NCBI GenBank assembly: GCA_903878085.1
Contig: CAIRGJ010000023.1
Span: 1-64,000 of the forward strand
Length of the DNA: 64,000 nucleotides
Source of the DNA: an uncultured Hyphomicrobiales bacterium
GTDB taxonomy: Bacteria > Pseudomonadota > Alphaproteobacteria > Rhizobiales > Xanthobacteraceae
Direction of reading: 5' to 3'
The notes beneath the pieces were generated by a model. That model was not told the DNA's origin. It did no database searches and was given only the letters and a program-made list of their open reading frames with translations. Within the stretch, counting starts at the first letter, position 1, and the number at the start of each line of letters is the position of its first letter. The position numbers were made by a program, and so were the translations under genes. Below, piece after piece: positions 9,096 to 18,487 of this stretch.

Positions 9096-10376
9096 TCAGC
9101 TTCCGGCGGCGGCGCGATCGACGAACAGGCTGCCCTTGGAGACGACCTTTTCACCAAGACGCAGGCCGTCGAGCACCTGAACCATTTGCCCGTTGGAAAG
9201 TCCGGTTTTGATTTGCCGTGCTTCGACGGATTTATCGTCGCGCGCGATCCAGACCCGCGCGGTATTGCCGTCATAGATGATCGCTTCGTGCGACACCGCC
9301 GGCGAGTTTTCGCCTTCGCCGGTCTGGATGGTCACGCTTGCAAACATTTCGGGTCGCAGCAAACCCTCGGCGTTATCGATCGTCGCGCGCACGAGCAGAC
9401 GCCGCGTGCTTGGATCGAACGAGGTCGCCGCATAGCCGATGTTGGCCTTGAATGTGCGGTTCGGAAACGCGAGCACGGAGAAGCGTACGGTTTGCCCGAT
9501 CTTGACGTTCTGCGTCTCAGACTCGCGGACATAGGCCACCAGCCACACCGTGGACAAGTCGCCGATGACAAAGGTGGCATCGTTCGCGGCGGCATTGTTC
9601 GATGCGGAGTTGACGTACTGGCCGGGGCCCGCCTTGCGCTGCACGACGGTGCCTGCAATCGGCGAGTAGATCGTCATCTGCGGGCTGATCGTGCCGGTTT
9701 CGCTGAACTTGGTGATTTCCTCGTCGGTCTTGCCGAAAATCCGCAATCGGTTGCGAGCGGCTTCGAGTGCGATCTGAGCCGAACGCAAATCGTTTTGTGC
9801 CGCAAGAGAGTTCGCCTGGGCCTGCTGGAAATCGCGCAGCGGACCGGCCTTGGTCTCGTACAGAGACCTGCTCTGTTGTTCGACGATCTTGGCCAGATCA
9901 AGCGTCGAGTGCGCCTTGTTCAAGCCGGCGACGGCGGTGATGAAATCGTTCTGCGTCTGGACCATGTCCGACGATTCAACGGCGAACAAAGCCTGGCCGG
10001 CTGTGACAATATCCCCCGGCTTCGCCAGCAGCTTGATGACGCGGCCCGCATAAGGCGAATAGACCAGCGTCGCGCGATCTTCGTCGACCGCAATCTTGCC
10101 TTCGGTCAGATGCTCGGCGCGGAACATGACCTCACTGACCGGTTCGGTCGTGAGCGAGATCCATTGCTTCGGCGTCGGGTAATATAGCGCGCCGACGCGG
10201 CGGGCCTGGTTCGGCACGTCGGCTTCCGCAGTCGCGTCGGGTTTGCGCGAGACTCCCGCCGCAATCGCAAGCGATATGCAAACGGTCAAACCGATAGCGG
10301 CGAGCACGCCGTTGCGCGTATGCGTCAATGGTCCCAGATCGAACCGCGCCATGATTGTCCCAGATTGTCGATCCAA
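9096..10376 (-). CDS. HlyD/CzcB-type RND efflux periplasmic adaptor subunit
   Basis: MFP features (SPYAGRVIKLLAKPGDIVTAGQALFAVES; IYSPIAGTVVQRKAGPGQYV); adjacent to CzcA-like pump; start may be 10352. Confidence 0.9.
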   Translation of the reverse strand: MDRQSGTIMARFDLGPLTHTRNGVLAAIGLTVCISLAIAAGVSRKPDATAEADVPNQARRVGALYYPTPKQWISLTTEPVSEVMFRAEHLTEGKIAVDEDRATLVYSPYAGRVIKLLAKPGDIVTAGQALFAVESSDMVQTQNDFITAVAGLNKAHSTLDLAKIVEQQSRSLYETKAGPLRDFQQAQANSLAAQNDLRSAQIALEAARNRLRIFGKTDEEITKFSETGTISPQMTIYSPIAGTVVQRKAGPGQYVNSASNNAAANDATFVIGDLSTVWLVAYVRESETQNVKIGQTVRFSVLAFPNRTFKANIGYAATSFDPSTRRLLVRATIDNAEGLLRPEMFASVTIQTGEGENSPAVSHEAIIYDGNTARVWIARDDKSVEARQIKTGLSNGQMVQVLDGLRLGEKVVSKGSLFVDRAAAGS

Positions 10377-10664
10377 GAATCCCCCTTTCCCGGATCGCCC
10401 CCTTTGCGCAGCTTATAGGCGCTGGCGTTCTTCTATGGTGTTACTCTCGTATAAACATTTTTTCTGGCCGACGTTACAACCCGACAACATTTCAGTGTGC
10501 TGCAGCGCAATATCTATTAAGAATAACTTGCAACTAGAGTCGTGGTGCCTATGCTAATTACTGCATTGCCGCGACGGGTGGGTGTCATTCACTTGTTATC
10601 TGTCCCGGTTTAAGGCCAATAGGCCGCCTCGCAGTTCGCAGGGCTAAAGGCATACCGGAAAGTC

Positions 10665-12023
10665 ATGACGGTGCGGTGGTGGCGGGTTCTTTGTGTCGGG
10701 CTCTTGGTCTTTGGCGGTCTCCAGACCAATTCGCTGCGGGCGCAGGACGCTACGAGCGGCATGCCCTATGGATCGATCTCGACCAGCCTGCCGCAAAACG
10801 GCGACCCATCCGGCCTACGCCAGCGTCTGAGCGACCGCGGCTTCACCTACACGCTCATCTACACCAACGACGTGCTGAGCAACCTGTCGGGCGGCACCCG
10901 GCGCGGCACCATCGACCAGGGCAAACTCGAGGGCCAGTTCACTTTCGACCTGGAGAAGCTCGCCGGGTGGAAAGATTTCACGCTCTACGCCAACGGCTTT
11001 CAGACACACAATACCGGCCGGATCCGGCGCGACTATGTCGGCGGCATGAACACGATTGCGGCGATTGAGGCTGCACCGTCGACGCGGCTGTCCGAATTGT
11101 GGGTTGAGCGGAAATTTCTCAGCGGCGCCGCCACCGTCAGGGTCGGTCAACTCGTCGCCGATAATGAGTTCTTCTTCAGCGATCTTAGCAACATGTTCCT
11201 GCAGACGGATTGGCCGACCATCACGGCGGTCAACCTGCCGGGTGGCGCCCCGGCTTATCCACTGTCCACGCCCGGCGCGCGGGTAAAATTCGATGTCGGC
11301 CAAGAGGCGTCGTTCCTGCTGGCCGTCTTCAATGGCGATCCGGCCGGACCTTGCGCCGGCGATCCGGACACCTGCAATCGCTACGGTCTCAATTTTCGCC
11401 TACGCGATCCGGCATTCGTCATCGGCGAGGCGCAGTTCCGCACTAACCAGGGCAAGGCCGACACTGGGCTTGCCCGAACGCTGAAGCTTGGCGGTTGGAC
11501 TCATCTCGGGCAATTCGCCGATCAGCGTTTTGCCAATGACGGCACCTTGCTCGCCAACCCGGCCGGCAGCGGCGTGCCGGCGCTGCATCGCGGCGACTAC
11601 GGTTTCTACGGCATCATCGATCAGCAACTGTACCGGCCGCGTGGCGGCGCGGCGGACAGCGGCATATCGGTCTATGGCCTTGCTTCGATGACTCCGTCCG
11701 ACCGCAATCTGGTCGATGTCCAGCTCAATGGCGGAATCGTGTTTACCGGTTTTATTTTACACCGGCCGCAGGACCGGTTCGGCGCCAGCGTCGTCTATTC
11801 GCGCTTCTCCAGCCGCGTGCGGGCTGCCGATCAGGATCAGATCAATTTCAGTGGCGTGCCGGGAACGCCACGCGACTACGAAACCAACCTCGAGCTTTCC
11901 TATGTTGCTCAGATCGTTCCCGGCTGGACTTTGCAGCCGGACTTTCAATACATCTTTCATCCGAGCGGCTTTGCCGGCCGCGACGCCAAGGTTCTGGGCA
12001 TTCGCTCGATGGTGAGCTTCTAA
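10665..12023 (+). CDS. OprB-like carbohydrate porin
   Basis: Signal peptide; LSDRGFTYTLIYTNDVLSNLSGG...; LSELWVERKFLSGAATVRVGQLVADNEFFFS pattern typical of OprB family. Confidence 0.82.
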   Translation: MTVRWWRVLCVGLLVFGGLQTNSLRAQDATSGMPYGSISTSLPQNGDPSGLRQRLSDRGFTYTLIYTNDVLSNLSGGTRRGTIDQGKLEGQFTFDLEKLAGWKDFTLYANGFQTHNTGRIRRDYVGGMNTIAAIEAAPSTRLSELWVERKFLSGAATVRVGQLVADNEFFFSDLSNMFLQTDWPTITAVNLPGGAPAYPLSTPGARVKFDVGQEASFLLAVFNGDPAGPCAGDPDTCNRYGLNFRLRDPAFVIGEAQFRTNQGKADTGLARTLKLGGWTHLGQFADQRFANDGTLLANPAGSGVPALHRGDYGFYGIIDQQLYRPRGGAADSGISVYGLASMTPSDRNLVDVQLNGGIVFTGFILHRPQDRFGASVVYSRFSSRVRAADQDQINFSGVPGTPRDYETNLELSYVAQIVPGWTLQPDFQYIFHPSGFAGRDAKVLGIRSMVSF

Positions 12024-12035
12024 AATTGACGCGGG

Positions 12036-12764
12036 CTAGTGAGGCTGGATATTTGCGGTAAAGCCCAAGGTCAGCCAATTGGCATTTTCGCCGTTGATAT
12101 TGCGCCCGTAGATCACCGTCACATCCAGATTTGACAGCGGCGAGAACCGGACGCCGGTCTGAAACCGCGTTTGCGTGGTCGAAATGGTGTCGCCGCGCGG
12201 ACCGGCCTGGCCAAATATCTCGGCGACCAGGGCCACCTGCGGGCGGACGGTCCATTCCAGGCTGGTGCCCCAGGTGGCGTAATTGAATTTGTTGGGAGCG
12301 TCATAAAGATAACCGCCGTTCACGTTCAGTCTGAGGTGATGGCCGAGATCGAATGAGACCGGCACATTGATGTTGCCGCCGGTGCTGGCGCCGCTGAGCA
12401 AATTCCAGTTGGTCTGGCCGGACAGGCCGACGCCGACGCCATTGGTCATCGGCAATACTGTCACCTTGCCGCTGACGCCGCCGCTCGTTTTCCATTCGCC
12501 GTTTTCACGGCTGCGCTGATATTCGGTGCCAACTTCGATCGGCACGCCGATCTTGACCACGCAGGACGGCGACGTGGCCGCCATGAAATCTTTATTGCTT
12601 GCGAATGAGATCCAGCTTTCGACGCTGCATGAGCCGACCTCGTCGACTTCGTAATCGTCGACATAGAAGGCGCCATAAGTCGTGGAGGCAGGCAACAGCG
12701 CGATGCCGGCCAGCAACAGGACACAGGAGTACTTGAATTGAGTCCCGGTCCGCGCCGCGTGCAT
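12036..12764 (-). CDS. Conserved hypothetical outer-membrane/periplasmic beta-rich protein
   Basis: Signal peptide; alternating beta-strand pattern; no confident family. Confidence 0.6.
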   Translation of the reverse strand: MHAARTGTQFKYSCVLLLAGIALLPASTTYGAFYVDDYEVDEVGSCSVESWISFASNKDFMAATSPSCVVKIGVPIEVGTEYQRSRENGEWKTSGGVSGKVTVLPMTNGVGVGLSGQTNWNLLSGASTGGNINVPVSFDLGHHLRLNVNGGYLYDAPNKFNYATWGTSLEWTVRPQVALVAEIFGQAGPRGDTISTTQTRFQTGVRFSPLSNLDVTVIYGRNINGENANWLTLGFTANIQPH

Positions 12765-12903
12765 GTGATTCGCCCTGCGGAAAACGTAGCGGATTTAGAC
12801 TCCAAGTCTATTTCAAAAATGAAAATTGCAGCCACGACAGATGTCGCTGGCGTTGCGAAGCGATTCGCAGCGAGCGGCTAACGAAGCCGTTAATATTTTC
12901 GTA

Positions 12904-13767
12904 TTAGCCGACGCGCTGCGTTGTGCGTTTTTCGATCGCGAGCAGACGGGCCAGCCCCGTCGTCTCGTGCGCCCGTTTCATCTGCGCGACCGCGCCGCCG
13001 GGCCCTAGGAACGGATCGAGTTCGCCGCGCGCCAGGCATTCGTAGGATTGCCGGACGGCTTTGTACATCGCTGCAAAGGCGGAGCCGGACGATGCCGCCA
13101 GCCGGAACCCGAGCTTCGCCAGTTCGGCCGGCGTCATTTCGAAAGTGCTGAAACCGTCCTCAGGCGCGAACATCATCAGCGGGCCGGGCAGGCGCTCGCC
13201 GATCCGCCGCAGTTCGTCCGGCTTGCGCGAGTGGATGAACAGCATGTCGGCGCCGGCGCGATGATACATCTCGCCACGCCGCAAGGCCTCGTCCAGGCCA
13301 TGAAGCCTCTGGGCGTTGGTGCGCCCGATGATGATGAGATTGGGATCGGTGCGCGCCGCGACCGCTTCCTTGATCTTGTCGACCATCGATTCCGGCGGGA
13401 TCAGGTTCTCCTCGCCGATGTGATGCTGCACCCGCCGCGGCAGATACTGGTCCTCGATTTCGATCGCGGCAAAGCCGGCGACCTCAGACATCGCCACGGT
13501 GCGATGGATATGCACCGGCTCGCCCCAGCCGCCGCCGGCGTCGAGCACAATCGGAATCTTGGTCGCGCCGCGAATGTCGACCCCGACCTCGACCATGTCG
13601 GTCAGGCTGAGATTGGCCTCGGTCACGCATTTGAGCCAGCCGAGCGAGCCGCCGCTCAGATAGACCGCCTTGAAGCCGGCGTCTTCGGCGAGCCGCGCCA
13701 TCATCGGGTTGAGCGCGACAGGCGCGACGATCAACTCGCCGGTCTCGATTAAGGCCTTCAGTGTCAT
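12904..13767 (-). CDS. Isocitrate lyase/PEP mutase family protein (oxaloacetate decarboxylase-like)
   Basis: GFKAVYLSGGSLGW...DAGGGWGEPVHIHRTV...IEIEDQYLPRR...IIGRTNA. Confidence 0.87.
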   Translation of the reverse strand: MTLKALIETGELIVAPVALNPMMARLAEDAGFKAVYLSGGSLGWLKCVTEANLSLTDMVEVGVDIRGATKIPIVLDAGGGWGEPVHIHRTVAMSEVAGFAAIEIEDQYLPRRVQHHIGEENLIPPESMVDKIKEAVAARTDPNLIIIGRTNAQRLHGLDEALRRGEMYHRAGADMLFIHSRKPDELRRIGERLPGPLMMFAPEDGFSTFEMTPAELAKLGFRLAASSGSAFAAMYKAVRQSYECLARGELDPFLGPGGAVAQMKRAHETTGLARLLAIEKRTTQRVG

Positions 13768-13795
13768 CGCAACCTCTCGCCGCTTGCCGTACAGA

Positions 13796-14773
13796 CTACT
13801 CAGACATCTTCATGCCGGTCGCCGCGAATACGGCGCGCAGTTTTTCGATATCGACTTCCATGCGCCGGGTAAATGCGGCGGGACCCTGGCCGATGGCGGG
13901 CACGATGCCTTGTATTGCGAGCGCCTTGCGCACGTCGTCGCGAACGAGTGTCTTTTGCATCACCGCACCGAGCTTGGCGATCCGGTCGGGCGGCGTGCCT
14001 TTCGGCGCTACCAGCCCAAACCAGATCGACATGTCGAAATTCTTGATCCCGGCTTCGGCAAGCGTCGGAGTATTCGGCAGGTCGTCCAGGCGCTGCGGAT
14101 AGGTGACCGCAAGCGCAATGAGTTTACCGCTCCTGATATGCGGCAACGCGGTCGAGATCGGCGCGAACATGATGGGGACGCGGCCGGCGAGCACATCGGT
14201 CATGGCCGGCGGGCTGCCTTTGTAAGGCACGTGCGTCATCTTGACGTTCTGCTCATAGGCGAACAATTCGCCGGCCAGATGCGAGACGGCAGCGGCGCCG
14301 GCTGAGGCGTACATGATCTTGCCGGGATTGGCTTTGGCTTCGGCGACCAGATCGGCCACGGTTTTGAACCCGGAGTCCGGATGCGCGACCAAGACGCTCG
14401 GCGAGGTGACGGAGATACCGATCGGGGCAAAGTCGCGCAGCACATCGAACGGCAGCTTTGACTCGGCGACCGCGTTCACGGCATTGGCGTTGCCGGCCAT
14501 GAATAGCGTGTAGCCATCCGGGTCCGACTTCGCGACCGTCTCGCCGGCAATCGTGGTGCTGGCGCCGGGCCGGTTTTCGACAATCATCGTCTGTCCGAGC
14601 TCTTCCGACATTTTCGACGCGAGAATGCGCGCGGCAACGTCGGTGGCGCCGCCCGCGGCGAAGCCGACGACGATCCGGATCGGATGGGATGGGTATTCAC
14701 TTTGTGCAGAGGCCTGTCCGGAAATCGACAGCAGGGCGGCGCATGCCCATCCGAATGCGGTCAATCTTCTCAA
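13796..14773 (-). CDS. Tripartite tricarboxylate transporter (Bug family) substrate-binding protein
   Basis: YPSHPIRIVVGFAAGGATDVAARILASKMSEELGQTMIVENRPGA. Confidence 0.92.
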   Translation of the reverse strand: MRRLTAFGWACAALLSISGQASAQSEYPSHPIRIVVGFAAGGATDVAARILASKMSEELGQTMIVENRPGASTTIAGETVAKSDPDGYTLFMAGNANAVNAVAESKLPFDVLRDFAPIGISVTSPSVLVAHPDSGFKTVADLVAEAKANPGKIMYASAGAAAVSHLAGELFAYEQNVKMTHVPYKGSPPAMTDVLAGRVPIMFAPISTALPHIRSGKLIALAVTYPQRLDDLPNTPTLAEAGIKNFDMSIWFGLVAPKGTPPDRIAKLGAVMQKTLVRDDVRKALAIQGIVPAIGQGPAAFTRRMEVDIEKLRAVFAATGMKMSE

Positions 14774-14839
14774 CCAAGCCTCCCCACGGCGCTTAGGTGC
14801 GACGATAAGGCCGTTGATAGCCGCCAGAAGCCGTTGGCG

Positions 14840-15964
14840 CTAGCGCTGGAATAGGGTCCAGCCGGCGTCCGTCGCCGCAGTTTTGGCTTTTTGTTTTTTT
14901 CTGGAGATGCTGGCGGTGACGACCGGATCGCGGCCACGGTCGTGGCGCGCGAGCTTGTCACGCAGGTTGTGACGGGCGGTCTTGATCGTCCGGTCGGTAT
15001 TGCCGGGGCCGCTTTTGCCGGCTTTCGGCTTTAGCGCATCGGACTTATTAGGCGTCTTCGTCGCAGCGCTTGCCGTCGTCGTCACCAGCCGCGGCCAGCC
15101 GCCGGCGGCGTCGGCAACCATAGCCGGCTGCGGTTCGGGCAGCATTTTCGGCCGCTCGCCGGTCGGCACCGCCTGTACGATGCGATAGCCCTTGGCCTTG
15201 AGTTCGCGCAGCAGCACCGGTAGCGCCATGGCGGTGGCGGGATGGATGTCGTGCAACAGCAGGATGCCGCGATGACCCTTGGCCTCGATCCGGCTCATCG
15301 CCTTACGAACGATGTCCTTGGCGCTCACCTGCCGGAACCAGTCGTCGGCCACTTCATCGGCGCTCCACACCGCAATCGACTTTGTGGCAAGATAGCTTTC
15401 AACCTGCTTGCTGCGCAGCAGGCCGGGAACGCGGAAGAACGGCGCCACCGCGCGCGGATCGCCGGCCGCGGTCTGCACCGAGGCAATGCCGCCATCCACT
15501 TCACGCTCGACGCGCGTCAGCGCCATCTGGTCGAAGGTGAGGGGATGGTTCTGGCTGTGGGTGCCGAGCACGTGGCCGGCGCTATAGATGCGGCGCACCA
15601 GATCCGGATAGGCATTGGCTTGGCGGCCGACCAGGAAGTAGGTGACCTTCACGCATTCGGCGGCCAGCGTCTCGAGAATGCGGTTGGTATAGGGCGGCAG
15701 CGGGCCGTCATCGAAGGTGATCGCGACCTCGTGGTCCTCGAGCGCCAGTGTCGTCTTGTATTGCATGCTGCCGATCCGGGGCAGCGCCGACGGGTCGACG
15801 GTGATGGTCCGGCTGGTGCCGATGGCGTTCGGATTGCCGGGGCATGAGGCGGCAATAGCCGGGCTCACGGCGCCGAAAATACCGCCGGCCAGACAACAAA
15901 AAACAACCGCAACGCCGCGCATTATGCCCTCAACTCCGCCCTCGCGCCGTGTGGCGCCCCCCAT
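14840..15964 (-). CDS. Polysaccharide deacetylase (NodB domain) with basic C-terminal tail
   Basis: VAITFDDGPLPPYTNRILETLAAECVKVTYFLVGRQA...LGTHSQNHPL. Confidence 0.9.
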   Translation of the reverse strand: MGGATRREGGVEGIMRGVAVVFCCLAGGIFGAVSPAIAASCPGNPNAIGTSRTITVDPSALPRIGSMQYKTTLALEDHEVAITFDDGPLPPYTNRILETLAAECVKVTYFLVGRQANAYPDLVRRIYSAGHVLGTHSQNHPLTFDQMALTRVEREVDGGIASVQTAAGDPRAVAPFFRVPGLLRSKQVESYLATKSIAVWSADEVADDWFRQVSAKDIVRKAMSRIEAKGHRGILLLHDIHPATAMALPVLLRELKAKGYRIVQAVPTGERPKMLPEPQPAMVADAAGGWPRLVTTTASAATKTPNKSDALKPKAGKSGPGNTDRTIKTARHNLRDKLARHDRGRDPVVTASISRKKQKAKTAATDAGWTLFQR

Positions 15965-16000
15965 AGATGGCGGAACCCGACGGGACTAACGACCCTAATA

Positions 16001-16015
16001 TTAACCTTTCGTTAA
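16001..16015. promoter_or_regulatory. Candidate CtrA full site
   Basis: TTAACCTTTCGTTAA = TTAA-N7-TTAA, 37 bp upstream of the 14840..15964 ORF start. Confidence 0.4.
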
Positions 16016-16075
16016 CCATTACCAAAATATGGTTAACGTTCCACAGCTTTGTTTTTGGGGATTTTTCGGCGAAAC

Positions 16076-16095
16076 GCCCCGGAACGGGGCTTTTT
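16076..16095 (+). terminator. Rho-independent-like hairpin
   Basis: GCCCC-GGAAC-GGGGC-TTTTT, touching the stop codon of the downstream deacetylase gene. Confidence 0.45.
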
Positions 16096-16916
16096 CAGTT
16101 CAAAATGCCGCGGGCGCCGGCCGGAACCACATGGACAATGTGGAATCCGCGTTTTTTGAGCTCACGGAGGAAGGCCGGCAGCATCTGGGCGGTCTGCGCC
16201 TTGGTGTCGTGAAACAGCACGATGCCGTGGTCGACCTGCTCGATCCGGCCAAGGATCAATCGGAGTTCCTGCTCGGGCGACATCGGGTCCCAGTCGCTGG
16301 CCCAGACGTCGGCCCCGAACACGACAATGCCGCGCTCATTCAAGCGGTCGAGCAGCGGCTTGGTCGAGGCGAAACCCGGGAACCGGAAGAACGGCGTCAC
16401 CGGCGTGGCGCGGCGCTGGCCGAACACTGCGTATTCGTCTTCCTCGATGCCGTGATCGATTTCCGCTTCCGCCTTGGCGAACGGCATGTGGTCGAGCAGT
16501 GGATGCGCATAGGTGTGGTGACCGATGGTGTGGCCCTCGGCCAGCGTCCGCCGGGCGAGCGCCGCTGCTACCTCGGCGTTCTTGCCCAACAGAAAAAACG
16601 TGGCGCGTACGCATTCGGCTTTAAGCGCGTCGAGCACCTTGGGCGTGGTGCCGGGCCAGGGGCCGTCGTCGAAAGTCAGAACCAGTTCTTTGCGGCGCAG
16701 CGGCAGCGTGGTGGGGAAGTGCTTGCGCCCGACCCGTGGCGTGGTCTTGGCATCGACCTCGATGACACGCTCGGTACCGAGCGCCGGGCTGTTGCCCGGA
16801 CATGGCGCGGCTGCGACGGCCAAAGGAGCGATGGCCACGGCGAGCGCTAGGGCAATTGTTCGAATCATAAACGCCTCGGAAGCATGCAATTGACCGCAAC
16901 TTTGCGCGTCCGGCAA
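16095..16916 (-). CDS. Polysaccharide deacetylase (NodB domain)
   Basis: LVLTFDDGPWPGTTPKVLDALKAECVRATFFLLGKNAE...IGHHTYAHPL. Confidence 0.9.
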   Translation of the reverse strand: MPDAQSCGQLHASEAFMIRTIALALAVAIAPLAVAAAPCPGNSPALGTERVIEVDAKTTPRVGRKHFPTTLPLRRKELVLTFDDGPWPGTTPKVLDALKAECVRATFFLLGKNAEVAAALARRTLAEGHTIGHHTYAHPLLDHMPFAKAEAEIDHGIEEDEYAVFGQRRATPVTPFFRFPGFASTKPLLDRLNERGIVVFGADVWASDWDPMSPEQELRLILGRIEQVDHGIVLFHDTKAQTAQMLPAFLRELKKRGFHIVHVVPAGARGILN

Positions 16917-17009
16917 GCGCGTCTTGATGACAGAGTTTACGCGTTAATCATTTGGCGGAATTATGGACGCGGCGTACAAGCCCGCCAATCACAAAACGCC
17001 GAGGTCGGC

Positions 17010-18403
17010 ATGCCGCGAAAAAAGACCAAGACGCCGCCGCCGATGCGGGACGACAAGGGCGCGATCAACGCCAAATTCGTCGCACAGGTTGACCGCGCCA
17101 TCGATGCGGCCGATGTCGCGGCGCTGCGCGCCCTGGTTGGCGATCTGCATGAATCCGATCTTGGTGCGGTGCTGGAGGCGCTCGAGGCCGAAAAGCGCTC
17201 GCGTCTGGTTGAATTGCTCGGCATCCACTTCGATTTTACCGCACTGACCGAGGTCGACGACTCGGTGCGCGAGGAAATCCTCGAAGAGCTGCCGCCGCAG
17301 GCCGTCGCCCAAGGCGTCAGCGAGATGGAATCCGACGATGCCGTGGCGATCCTGGAGGATCTGCCGCAAGCCGAACGCGCCGAAATTCTCGAACAATTGC
17401 CGCAGCCGGAACGTATCTCGCTCGCCCGCAGCCTCGACTATCCCGAGGATTCGGCCGGCCGGCGTATGCAGACCGAAGTCATCGCGGTGCGCCGGAATGG
17501 GATGTCGGCAAGGCCATCGACTATATGCGTGAGACCGCCGAGTTGCCGGAGCACTTCTACGAGCTCTACGTGGTCGACGACGCCCAGCGTTTTCTCGGCG
17601 CCGTTTCGCTCGACCGGCTGTTGCGCAGCAAACGGCCGGTGCCGATTTCCGACCTGATGGATGCCGAACGCCGGCTGGTGCATGCCGATCAGGACCAGGA
17701 AGAAGTGGCGCGGCTGTTCCAGCGCTACGACTTGGTGGCGGCGCCGGTGGTCGATGCCAATGAGTGCCTGGTCGGCGCCATTACCTTCGACGACATCGCC
17801 GACGTCATCGTGGAAGAGGCCGAAGAAGACATCAAAGCGCTGGGCGGCGTCATCCGCGACGAAGAATTGTCGGATTCGGTGTGGTCGATTGCGCGCGGCC
17901 GCTTCAGCTGGCTGCTGGTCAATCTCGCCACTGCATTCCTGGCGTCCTCGGTGCTCGGCCTGTTCGAGGGCCAGTTGGAAAAGATGGTCGCGCTCGCCGT
18001 GCTGGCGCCGATCGTGGCCAGCCAGGGCGGCAATGCGACCACGCAGACCATGACGGTCGCGGTGCGCGCGCTGGCGACCCAGGCCTTGAGCGACGCCAAT
18101 GCCCGGCGCGTGATCTTCCGCGAGATTATGGTCGGCGTGCTCAACGGCGTGGCCTTTGCCGTGATCACCGGGGTCGCCGCCGTGGTCTGGTTCAAGGTGC
18201 CGGGCCTCGGGGTCGTGATCGGGCTCGCCATGATCTGCAACCTGATTGCGGCCGCCGCCGGCGGCATCCTGATCCCGCTGGCGCTGCACCGGCTCCGAGT
18301 CGATCCGGCGGTGGCGTCGAGCCCGTTCGTCACCACGGTCACCGACGTGGTCGGGTTTTTCTCGTTCCTATCCATTGCCACGCTGTGGTTTGGCCTGCGG
18401 TAA
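17010..18403 (+). CDS. mgtE: Magnesium transporter MgtE, reading frame broken by an apparent 1-nt deletion near 17488-17492
   Basis: N-terminal MgtE domain in ORF 16884..17657; CBS domains and TM domain (NLATAFLASSVLGLFE...) in ORF 17525..18403; DNA at 17491 on reads PEWDVGKAIDYMRETAELPEHFYELYVVDD in the second frame. Confidence 0.88.
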
Positions 18404-18487
18404 CGCGGTTACTTTCCGTTCACCTTATTTCCTGACCGGCCATTAATGCTGAATCCGTAAGCCTAGGCCGTAAACGCAGCGTAACGC

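Noticed and set aside
13796-14773. Complete tripartite tricarboxylate transport system
   Set aside because: Only Bug-type binding proteins are present here and at 39045; no TctA/TctB membrane genes nearby.
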